Source: an uncultured Prevotellaceae bacterium
GTDB taxonomy: Bacteria > Bacteroidota > Bacteroidia > Bacteroidales > Muribaculaceae
Length of the DNA: 64,000 nt
Direction: 5' to 3'
Assembly: GCA_900318205.1 (NCBI GenBank)
Contig: ONJS01000015.1
Coordinates: 1 to 64,000, forward strand
Shown here: piece after piece, positions 41,468-49,243 of the stretch
How the letters are laid out: every line of letters begins with the position of its first letter
Position numbering within the stretch: the first letter of the stretch is position 1
Notes under the pieces: generated by a model
Told to the model about the DNA's origin: nothing
Seen by the model: the letters and a program-made list of their open reading frames with translations, nothing else
Databases searched by the model: none
Made by a program: the position numbers and the translations under genes

Positions 41468-43726
41468 TCTCGAAAACGAGTAGGGTACATCCTTGTCGCT
41501 GGTGCCGCGTTTCATGTTGGGTTGTTCACCCATGACGAAACGGATGCTGCCGCCCTTCAGGAGCTGCTCGTGCTCAAGGTAGTTGCGGGAATAGTCTTTG
41601 CCGTTAACCTTCATCTGCTGTATGTAACAGCCCTTGCCCTCTCGCGTGATGTTCACTTGCTTGCCGTTCTCGAGGTGCAGCGTGACTCTGCCGAAGTAGG
41701 GTGAGCCGATGACATACTGGTTGCTGCCGGGGCACACGGGATAGAAGCCCAGTGCCGTGAACACATACCACGCCGAGGTCTGCCCGTTGTCCTCGTCACC
41801 GCAGTAGCCATCGGGCGTGGCGCTGTACATGCGGTCCATCACTTGATGGAGCCAGTACTGGGCTTTCCATGGCTCGCCACCGTAGTTGTACAGGTAGATC
41901 ATGTGCTGAATGGGCTGATTGCCGTGGGCATAGTTGCCCAAATTCATGATCTGCATCTCGCGTATCTCGTGGATGGTGAAACCGTAATAACTGTCGTCAA
42001 AGATGGGAGGCACGGCAAATACCGAGTCCAGCATTGCACAGAACGTCTTTTTGCCGCCCATCAGGTTGATGAGGCCCTGCGGGTCGTGGAACACGCTCCA
42101 TGTGTAATGCCAACTGTTGCCCTCGGTGAAAGCGTCGCCCCACTTCAACGGGCTGAAGGGTGACTGGAAGCTCTTGTCATGGAGGCGGCCTCGCATCAGT
42201 TTGGTCTCGGGGTCAAACACGTTGCGATAATTCATCGCACGGTCGGCAAAAACCTTAATCTCTTTCTCAGGTTTACCCAAGGCCTTGCCCAGACGGTAGA
42301 TGCACCAGTCGTCATAAGCATATTCCAGCGTCCTTGCCACACTCTCCTTGATGCCGACATCATAGGGGACATAACCCATCTCATTGTAGTACTCATAGCC
42401 CAGGCGTCCAGTGGACTTGACGTCGGGATGCACAGCGGTCGTGCCATGCACAACGGCTTCCCACAGTTTGTCGATGTCATAGCCGCGCAAGCCCTTGAGG
42501 TAGGCATCGGCAACCACCGAGGCGCTGTTGTTGCCCACCATGCAGTTGCGGTGTCCCGGGCTCGCCCACTCGGGCAGGAAGCCACTCTCGAGCCACGTGT
42601 TCACCAGTCCCTCTTGCATCCATGAGCCCATTTTGGGGTACATGAGGTTGACAAACGGCATCAGGGCACGGAAGGTATCCCAGAATCCTGTGTCGGTAAA
42701 CATGCGGCCTGGCAGCACCTTGCCATTGTAGGGGCTATAGTGAACGGGATTCCCGCTGGCATCAATCTCATAGAAACTGCGGGGAAACAGCACCGAGCGG
42801 TACAGGCATGAGTAGAAGGTGCGCAGGTGGTCCACGTTGTCGTCCTCGACCTGGATGCGCCCCAGCACCTTATTCCAGCGTTGGCGCCCTTTTTCTTTGA
42901 CGGTCTCCAAGCCATCATTGCCCAGCTCCCGCAAGTTGAGCAGGGCTTGTTCAGGGCTGATAAATGATGATGCTACTCTGGCATTGACGGACTCGCCACG
43001 ACGGGTCTTGAAGGATAAGATGGCTCCGGCATGGTCGCATTCCACGACTCGCCCTCCACGTTTCAGGTTGCTGTCATCAACGGTGTAGAAAGCGGTAAAT
43101 GGCTTATCAAACTTGATGACAAAGTAATTCTTGAAGCCCTCAGGCACGCCTCCGCTATTGCGGGTCGTATAACCCCTGACGCACTGTTCCTTGGGCAGGA
43201 TTTCAATCATAGAGCCTTTGTCAAAGGCATCAATTACGACGTTGGCCTGGTCGGTCTCGGGAAAAGTAAAACACAGGATGGCGGCACGTTCGGTCGGCGC
43301 CACCTCGGCCATTACGTCATAGTCGGCAAGATAGACCTTATAATAATAGGGGGTTGCCGTCTCGGCCTTGTGCGAGAACCAGCTGGCGCGCTCATTCTCG
43401 TCCCACACGGGCTCACCCACGGTGGGCATCAGCGAGAACTGGCCGTAGTCGTTGATCCACGGGCTTGGCTGATGTGTCTGCTTGAAACCGCGTATCTTGT
43501 TGGCGGTGTAAGTATATTGCCAACCGTCGCCGTTTTTACCCGTCTGCGGCACCCAGAAGTTCATGCCCCACGGCATGGCGATGGCAGGGTAGGTGTTACC
43601 CGTTGACAGTTCGAAATTCGATTGTGTCCCCACCAGCGGGTTGACATAGTCCACGGGCTCAAGGCCAGCTGCAAACACGGCTGCTGCCCAGAATTGTAAG
43701 ATGATGATAGGTAAGACTCGCTTCAT
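41465..43726 (-). CDS. GH92 alpha-mannosidase family enzyme with altered acid residue
   Basis: A 753-residue secreted enzyme (signal peptide MKRVLPIIILQFWAAAVFA). GH92 enzymes are calcium-dependent exo-alpha-mannosidases with an N-terminal beta-sandwich and a C-terminal (alpha/alpha)6 barrel. Landmarks: DYVNPLVGTQSNFELSTGNT, GFKQTHQPSPW, NVVIDAFDKGS and YCGDEDNGQTSAWYVFTALG, which holds the base Asp region. The family acid motif GNEPSHH is here GNQPIQH with Gln604 in the Glu position; the paralogue at 46794-49001 keeps Glu. As I recall, a Glu-to-Gln change at this place is known from a GH92 enzyme that cleaves mannose-1-phospho-6-mannose, where the leaving group needs no protonation. Start, barrel and C-terminus are otherwise complete. 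The 43727-43892 gap holds only promoter-like AT-rich sequence. Confidence 0.92.
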   Translation of the reverse strand: MKRVLPIIILQFWAAAVFAAGLEPVDYVNPLVGTQSNFELSTGNTYPAIAMPWGMNFWVPQTGKNGDGWQYTYTANKIRGFKQTHQPSPWINDYGQFSLMPTVGEPVWDENERASWFSHKAETATPYYYKVYLADYDVMAEVAPTERAAILCFTFPETDQANVVIDAFDKGSMIEILPKEQCVRGYTTRNSGGVPEGFKNYFVIKFDKPFTAFYTVDDSNLKRGGRVVECDHAGAILSFKTRRGESVNARVASSFISPEQALLNLRELGNDGLETVKEKGRQRWNKVLGRIQVEDDNVDHLRTFYSCLYRSVLFPRSFYEIDASGNPVHYSPYNGKVLPGRMFTDTGFWDTFRALMPFVNLMYPKMGSWMQEGLVNTWLESGFLPEWASPGHRNCMVGNNSASVVADAYLKGLRGYDIDKLWEAVVHGTTAVHPDVKSTGRLGYEYYNEMGYVPYDVGIKESVARTLEYAYDDWCIYRLGKALGKPEKEIKVFADRAMNYRNVFDPETKLMRGRLHDKSFQSPFSPLKWGDAFTEGNSWHYTWSVFHDPQGLINLMGGKKTFCAMLDSVFAVPPIFDDSYYGFTIHEIREMQIMNLGNYAHGNQPIQHMIYLYNYGGEPWKAQYWLHQVMDRMYSATPDGYCGDEDNGQTSAWYVFTALGFYPVCPGSNQYVIGSPYFGRVTLHLENGKQVNITREGKGCYIQQMKVNGKDYSRNYLEHEQLLKGGSIRFVMGEQPNMKRGTSDKDVPYSFSR

Positions 43727-43836
43727 GATGATGTTAAAATATCGGGTTTTAGTGAATATGTAAAGATAATTATCCTAAAAATGAATTAGAAAAGAAAAAT
43801 CAAGGGCAAAATTACATAAAATTGTTGTTTTTTATA

Positions 43837-43844
43837 TATATTTG
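43837..43844 (+). promoter_or_regulatory. -7 element for the 43893 gene
   Basis: TATATTTG, 48 nt before ATG 43893, in a very AT-rich stretch. No ideal -33 box. Confidence 0.5.
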
Positions 43845-43892
43845 CGTCAAAATTATCAGATTATATTTATTAACCTTTAATCATTATCGTTT

Positions 43893-46580
43893 ATGAAAAA
43901 AATCTTACTACTTGCTGCCGTTGCCCTAGTTGTGTCAACGGCAGGCGCTCAGATGAAAAACAAGACAGTGTGTATTGCCGAGGGTGAAAATCCCAGCACT
44001 GTGGTAGAAAACCGGGCTAAAACCTCACATAGTCCGACTGTCGCACCTGTCCCGGCGACTCTCTGTCCCCAGGCTCGCAGAGTGAGAATCTCTGAGATTT
44101 CCACGATTCAGGAAAAGAAGATGTCCGACGTGTTTTCTCCCGTCTCTAGAGTATCTAAAGCTCCAAGCCGGGCAACCGCGATTAGACCCTATTACCGTCG
44201 TCCTGCTGGTATGTTCAGTTCTGCTGTGTCCATTGTTGATGGCGTATTATCAATTTATAACAAACCCTTCTTCATAGCAAAACCATACGCCGAATACTAT
44301 TGGCTTGGTTCAGCCGAAAACTCAAGCGAATCAACCAATTATGCTTGGAATTTATATTCTGAAAATAGCACTGGGGTTGATCGTTATATCGATTATCAAT
44401 CAGAACTTTACTATAGTTTGCCGCAAAATAGCTGGTGGACGGCTCCTGAATTTGTTGCTTATGGCGGGCGATTAGATGATGATGGTGTGGTGTCAGAAAT
44501 GTACCAATATTGCAATTTCTTAAAAGATTATGATAACCCGGGACAGACTATAAAGTATCAAGGTATAGTGGTTGCTGCTGACAATAACACCACATTCAAT
44601 AATCTTTATAACTCGATTTTTGACAACAGTGGCAGTGGAGTGATTCCCTTATGTTCAAGCAAAACGTCCGTCTTTAGTGGGCGTTTTGGTAATCAGGAGC
44701 CCTACCTGTATACTACGTATTCTGGCGCTGAACCATGGGGCGACAATGAGATGGGTTGGTGGTTCGGTAAGAATGCGTCCCACATCGATGGCATGGGTCA
44801 GGCATTTGAGAAGCCTCAGCACCCCTATCAACTCAATCATGTATATCTAATGGTTGATAATTATAATGTTAAAGCCGATGTCACGATGACCTGTAAGGTA
44901 TATAAGCTGGCAGATATTCCCGATTATGGTGAAGAGTCTGTAACTTTGCCCGAAGTGCCTGGCGAACTGGTTTGTACAGGCGAGGCCTTGTTGACGCCTA
45001 CTACCGCTGAAGAGACCGAAGGCCTGATCACTTTCACCTTGTATGGAGAAGATGGCGCTGAATTTACTCCGATCATTGACTATCCCATCCTTGTGACCAT
45101 CGAGGATTATAACAGTCCTGGAATGGAAAACTTGGTGGATTTCCATACTTACGTTTCACTTGACGACCAGGTCGATGAGGGCTACGGTGAGCTCGCTTAC
45201 TTCAAGTACGGTGTTACCGATGAAGATGGCAGTTTTGATCACTATATCTGGGCTGGTCTGAACAACTTCTTTTCAACCGGTACGATGATGACTGGTTTCA
45301 CCATTTTTATCGACATCGATAACCCCTACATCACCTTTACTAAAGAGCAAGAGGACGGGCAATACCTGTTCCCTGCTGCTGGTGGCTACTTGCAGAAGAC
45401 CTGGCTTGACGGCACCTCTACCTCGGGCCTCAGGTTCACGACTTCTTGCCCATCGGCTGGGGGTGACTGGCGCATTACCTGCAATGCTAGCGAAACCTTG
45501 CCCAGTTGGTTGAACATCAGTCTTATAGACATTACTAACAGTACAGGCTTCCATGGCGTCCGTGCCAATGTGTCGGCGACGGCACTTCCCAGTGGAACGG
45601 CTTACCGCGAGGCCGTCGTCAGGTTTGAGATTCCCGGCGATTACATCGAGTATAAATTCATGCAGGGCACCCAGCCTGCACTGATGAGGGGCGATGTGAA
45701 CCTCGATGGCCAAGTGAGCATCAGTGACGTCACCGAGCTGATTGGCATGTTGCTGAATGGGACGCCTGGTGGACCCGCTGCCGATGTCAATGCCGATGGC
45801 ACTCAGAGTATCCAGGACGTGACCATTCTGATCAACAACCTGCTGGGAGATGTCGAGCCCGCCTTGATATTGAACAGAAACATGACGTTCAACGTGGGCG
45901 GCGTGACATTCAAGATGATGGCAGTCGAGGGAGGCACTTTTGCCATGGGTGCCACACGCAATCAGGGCAATAGCACGACGGCTGCCGAGAAGCCTGTCCA
46001 TCTTGTTACCCTGTCGGACTACTGCTTGGGGCAGACCGAGGTGACCCAGGCGCTATGGAATGCCGTGATGGGCAGCAATCCCAGCAATTTCACCAGTGAC
46101 CCCAACCTTCCCGTCGAGATGGTGTCCTGGAACGACTGCCAGCAGTTCATCACTAAACTGAACCAGATGACGGGCATGACCTTCCGTATGCCTACCGAGG
46201 CAGAGTGGGAATATGCTGCCCGCGGCGGCAAGAAGACCAGGGGCAACATGTATGCCGGTAGCAATACCCTCGACGACGTCGCTTGGTATAATGCCAACGC
46301 CGCAGGCACGACCCATCCCGTGGGTTCCAAGGCACCCAACGAATTGGGCATCTACGACATGAGTGGCAATGTGTATGAGTACTGCTTGGATTTCTCCGAC
46401 GGCAATCCTTACCCATCCGCCGACCATCAGTATAACCCCACCGGGGTACTTACGGGCAACGGACGCATCATTCGCGGCGGCAGCATCGATTACGGCAGCG
46501 ACAATTGCCGCATTGCACGCCGCTGGGGCGACGATCCCAATTCCAGATGGAAAGACCAGGGACTGCGCCTCGCCTTGTAA
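43893..46580 (+). CDS. Large secreted protein with dockerin-like and SUMF1-type C-terminal domains
   Basis: An 895-residue protein with a signal peptide (MKKILLLAAVALVVSTAGA). Residues about 25-590 match no family I recognise: an initial low-complexity part, then aromatic-rich beta-type sequence (IRPYYRRPAGMFSSAVSI, YYWLGSAENSSESTNYAW) and a late beta-sandwich-like part (ITFTKEQEDGQYLFPAAGGY, Ig/BACON-like). Two dockerin-like loops follow (about 600-650: DVNLDGQVSISDVTELIGML, DVNADGTQSIQDVTILINNL). The last about 230 residues are a SUMF1-type domain (FKMMAVEGGTFAMGATRN, FRMPTEAEWEYAARGG, LGIYDMSGNVYEYC, ending GLRLAL). Of the two FGE active-site cysteines only the second remains (GGSIDYGSDNC), so FGE activity is unlikely and a binding role is more plausible. 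It lies between two GH92 genes in opposite orientation. Confidence 0.85.
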   Translation: MKKILLLAAVALVVSTAGAQMKNKTVCIAEGENPSTVVENRAKTSHSPTVAPVPATLCPQARRVRISEISTIQEKKMSDVFSPVSRVSKAPSRATAIRPYYRRPAGMFSSAVSIVDGVLSIYNKPFFIAKPYAEYYWLGSAENSSESTNYAWNLYSENSTGVDRYIDYQSELYYSLPQNSWWTAPEFVAYGGRLDDDGVVSEMYQYCNFLKDYDNPGQTIKYQGIVVAADNNTTFNNLYNSIFDNSGSGVIPLCSSKTSVFSGRFGNQEPYLYTTYSGAEPWGDNEMGWWFGKNASHIDGMGQAFEKPQHPYQLNHVYLMVDNYNVKADVTMTCKVYKLADIPDYGEESVTLPEVPGELVCTGEALLTPTTAEETEGLITFTLYGEDGAEFTPIIDYPILVTIEDYNSPGMENLVDFHTYVSLDDQVDEGYGELAYFKYGVTDEDGSFDHYIWAGLNNFFSTGTMMTGFTIFIDIDNPYITFTKEQEDGQYLFPAAGGYLQKTWLDGTSTSGLRFTTSCPSAGGDWRITCNASETLPSWLNISLIDITNSTGFHGVRANVSATALPSGTAYREAVVRFEIPGDYIEYKFMQGTQPALMRGDVNLDGQVSISDVTELIGMLLNGTPGGPAADVNADGTQSIQDVTILINNLLGDVEPALILNRNMTFNVGGVTFKMMAVEGGTFAMGATRNQGNSTTAAEKPVHLVTLSDYCLGQTEVTQALWNAVMGSNPSNFTSDPNLPVEMVSWNDCQQFITKLNQMTGMTFRMPTEAEWEYAARGGKKTRGNMYAGSNTLDDVAWYNANAAGTTHPVGSKAPNELGIYDMSGNVYEYCLDFSDGNPYPSADHQYNPTGVLTGNGRIIRGGSIDYGSDNCRIARRWGDDPNSRWKDQGLRLAL

Positions 46581-46612
46581 TGGCACTGCAGCTGTAACGT
46601 GACTGAATAAAC

Positions 46613-46655
46613 TGGCGCCTTGGGGACAACTCGCAGTTCTCAAGGCGCCATTCTT
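46613..46655 (+). terminator. Terminator after the dockerin-SUMF1 gene
   Basis: A perfect 10-bp stem, TGGCGCCTTG (46613-46622) with CAAGGCGCCA (46641-46650), followed by TTCTT. It lies 32 nt after the stop. A second, weaker hairpin (46723-46744) lies nearer the GH92 stop at 46794 and could serve that gene. Confidence 0.7.
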
Positions 46656-46793
46656 CTGCCCCCGCTTGTCAATGTAGTGCAAGCCTAGTAAAGTTATTGC
46701 TGTAAATCAATGTATTAACAACTCCCCTCTAAGATTAGAGGGGAATGGGGGCGTTGATCTTATTGTGCAGAAGCCTTTGGCTTGTAAACGTTG

Positions 46794-49001
46794 TTACGGG
46801 CGGTTTTTCTTGGCCGTGCCCCACTTCGAGGGCTTGGGTCCCATGACAAGTTCCAGCGTACCGCCAGCGATGATGTCGCGGTAGTCGATGTAACTCTTGT
46901 CATAGCGCTTGCCGTTGAGCGTTGCGCTCTGGACGTAGATGTTCTCGTCGCTGTTGTTTACAGCCTTTACGGTAAACGTCTTGCCGTCGCCCACGTCGAT
47001 GTTGGTCTCGTTGAACAGTGGCGAGCCGATGATGTATTTGCCGCCTGCGGGTTCTTCCTGATAGAGGCCAATGGACGACAGGACATACCATGCCGACATC
47101 TGTCCTACATCCTCGTTGCCTGACAAGCCGTCAAAGTCGTTGCGATACATTTCCCGCAACACTTGGCGGATGAGTCGTGCCGCTTTCCACGGCTGTCCCA
47201 CGTAATTGTACATATAGATGATGTGGTGGCTGGGCTCGTTGCCGTGGGCATACTGACCGATGAGGCCGCTCACGTCAGGCGAGGCTTCTTCTCCCAGGTC
47301 GCCCTCTACGGTAAACAGCGAGTCAAGTTTCTGGATAAACGCCTTCTCGCTACCGAACAGTTTTACCAGTCCGTGCACGTCATGCGGCACGAGCCAGGTG
47401 TATTGCCAGGCATTGCCCTCGCAGTAATCGTCGTTGCGGTGTTTGGTCGAGAGCGGGTCAAAGTCTTTCAGGTCACGGAAATTGCCCTGCGAATCCTTTC
47501 CACGCATGAAGTGGCTCTGCTTGTCAAAGTATTTCTCGTAGGACTTGCTGCGTTGGTTGAAATAGTTGTAGGTCTCCTGGTCTCCGACTTTTTTTGCTAC
47601 TTGGGCGATGCACCAGTCGGCAAGGGCATATTCCAGTCCGCGTGCCACGGTCTCCTTGTCGGGTTCCAGGTCATAGGGGATATAGCCATACTGCTTCAAC
47701 AGGCCCATGGAACGCTCGTCGAGCATGGCGCTGGTGCTCATCGCCTTGAGGGCAGCCTTGGCATCCACGTCAAAGCCTTTCAGCACCAGGTCGGCCAGTA
47801 CGGGCGCGCCGGGATTGCCCACCATACAGTCGGTCTCGTTGCCCATCAGGTGCCATACGGGCAGTTTGCCCTGCTGCTCAAAGATGTGTAGGAAGGTCTG
47901 TGCCATGTCGCGCTGCTTCTCGCGGTGGATGAGCGTCTGCAGCGGATGGGCGGCGCGGTAAGTATCCCAGAGGGATAGGGTAGTGTAGTTGGTGAAATCT
48001 CCCTGATACACCTTGCCGTCGGCACCACGGTACTGCCCGTTCACGTCATTGAAGACCGACGGCGCCACCATCGTGTGGTAGAGTGCAGTGTAGAATATCG
48101 TGCGGTCATCATCATTGTCGGTGGTGATGGAGATTTTGCTCAGTTCGTCGTTCCATGCCCTCCAGGCATCGCGTGCAACATCATTGAAGTTCCAGTCTGG
48201 GTTCTCGGCGGCGAGATTCTCGATGGCATTCTCGATGCTCACTGCCGATAAACCCACCTTGACCATAAACGGTGTAGCAGGAATGTTCTGGGCCGAAATG
48301 ATACCCGTGGTGTCGCCATTCAGTTGCTCCAATTTCACATCCTGCCTGAACTCCATGACAAAGAATACCTTCTGGTCCCGTGCCCAACCCACGGAATGGC
48401 GGTAGCCGACAATCTGTCGCGGTGACGTCTGCCGCATCATCATCTGTTTGGGCGTGTCCCAGCCGATACCTTGCCTTAGGTCGAGCAGCAGCAGTACGCT
48501 GTCTTGACTGTTGCTGAAGACGTAGCGATGCATACCCGTGCGCTGGGTGGCCGTCAATTCTACGTTCACATACTTGGCTCCGTCTTGGCGCAGGGAGATC
48601 TCGTAGTATCCGGGTTTGATGGTCTCGTCCTCGTGGCTGAAGATTACCTGTCGCTGTTCCCGACTGGTTACCGGCAGCAGGGCGATGTCGCCCAGGTCGC
48701 CGATGCCGGTACCGCTCAGGTGCTGGTGACCGAAGCCGATGAGCACCGAGTCGCTGTCATGGTAGCCTGAGCACCAGTCCCAGCCACGCGAGGGCTCGGT
48801 GGGTCCCAACTGCACGTAGCCGAAGGGAACGTTGGCCCCGAGGAACACGTGTCCGTGCCCGCCTGTGCCGATTCTGGGATTGACCCACTCGTTTTGTACT
48901 GTTGGCCGATTGACCGGTCTTGTCATTCCGCATTGTGCGCTTGCCGTTATCGTCAGGCAGCCCACCATGGTAATCAGTGAAAAGATGGCTTTTTTCATCA
49001 T
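46794..49001 (-). CDS. GH92 alpha-mannosidase
   Basis: A 735-residue secreted exo-alpha-mannosidase (signal peptide MMKKAIFSLITMVGCLTITASA). It keeps the family residues: EWVNPRIGTGGHGHVFLGAN, GTGIGDLGDIALLPV, the acid motif GNEPSHH with Glu589, and LSGNEDVGQMSAWYVLSSIG with the base region. It should cleave alpha-mannosides with inversion in a calcium-dependent way; which linkage (1,2, 1,3, 1,4 or 1,6) cannot be told by eye. Host N-glycans or yeast mannan are plausible sources. It has its own promoter and is divergent from the S9 peptidase. Confidence 0.95.
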   Translation of the reverse strand: MMKKAIFSLITMVGCLTITASAQCGMTRPVNRPTVQNEWVNPRIGTGGHGHVFLGANVPFGYVQLGPTEPSRGWDWCSGYHDSDSVLIGFGHQHLSGTGIGDLGDIALLPVTSREQRQVIFSHEDETIKPGYYEISLRQDGAKYVNVELTATQRTGMHRYVFSNSQDSVLLLLDLRQGIGWDTPKQMMMRQTSPRQIVGYRHSVGWARDQKVFFVMEFRQDVKLEQLNGDTTGIISAQNIPATPFMVKVGLSAVSIENAIENLAAENPDWNFNDVARDAWRAWNDELSKISITTDNDDDRTIFYTALYHTMVAPSVFNDVNGQYRGADGKVYQGDFTNYTTLSLWDTYRAAHPLQTLIHREKQRDMAQTFLHIFEQQGKLPVWHLMGNETDCMVGNPGAPVLADLVLKGFDVDAKAALKAMSTSAMLDERSMGLLKQYGYIPYDLEPDKETVARGLEYALADWCIAQVAKKVGDQETYNYFNQRSKSYEKYFDKQSHFMRGKDSQGNFRDLKDFDPLSTKHRNDDYCEGNAWQYTWLVPHDVHGLVKLFGSEKAFIQKLDSLFTVEGDLGEEASPDVSGLIGQYAHGNEPSHHIIYMYNYVGQPWKAARLIRQVLREMYRNDFDGLSGNEDVGQMSAWYVLSSIGLYQEEPAGGKYIIGSPLFNETNIDVGDGKTFTVKAVNNSDENIYVQSATLNGKRYDKSYIDYRDIIAGGTLELVMGPKPSKWGTAKKNRP

Positions 49002-49023
49002 GTTGTCATTTTGATTGTTGCCT

Positions 49024-49054
49024 CAAAGCTAGGTATTTTTTTTGGAACAGGCAA
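49024..49054 (-). promoter_or_regulatory. Promoter of the second GH92 gene
   Basis: On the minus strand TTG (49054-49052), 20 nt, then TAGCTTTG (49031-49024); ATG 49001 is 22 nt further. Confidence 0.6.
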
Positions 49055-49179
49055 CCGATTTGGTTTGTTTTATCCAAAAACAATTAATTTTGACTGCTTT
49101 TACTGGATAAATCAGGAAGAAAATGAGTCCAGCAAGAAGATTTTGGTGCCCTAAACCACTATTTATTGTCAAATATTGC

Positions 49180-49187
49180 TAAATTTG
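49180..49187 (+). promoter_or_regulatory. -7 element for the S9 peptidase
   Basis: TAAATTTG, 56 nt before ATG 49244. No ideal -33 box. Confidence 0.4.
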
Positions 49188-49243
49188 CAGTTTGAAACAA
49201 CTGGAAAACCAAATTTTAACGATAATACATTAACAGTAAAACA

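Noticed and set aside
46440-46580. SUMF1 C-terminus as a diversity-generating-retroelement variable repeat
   Set aside because: No reverse transcriptase and no template repeat were found in the window; kept only as an open idea in the findings.
46723-46744. Hairpin TCCCCTCTA / TAGAGGGGA as a terminator of the second GH92 gene
   Set aside because: The stem is good but no T-run follows on the minus strand, so it is only mentioned under the neighbouring terminator.
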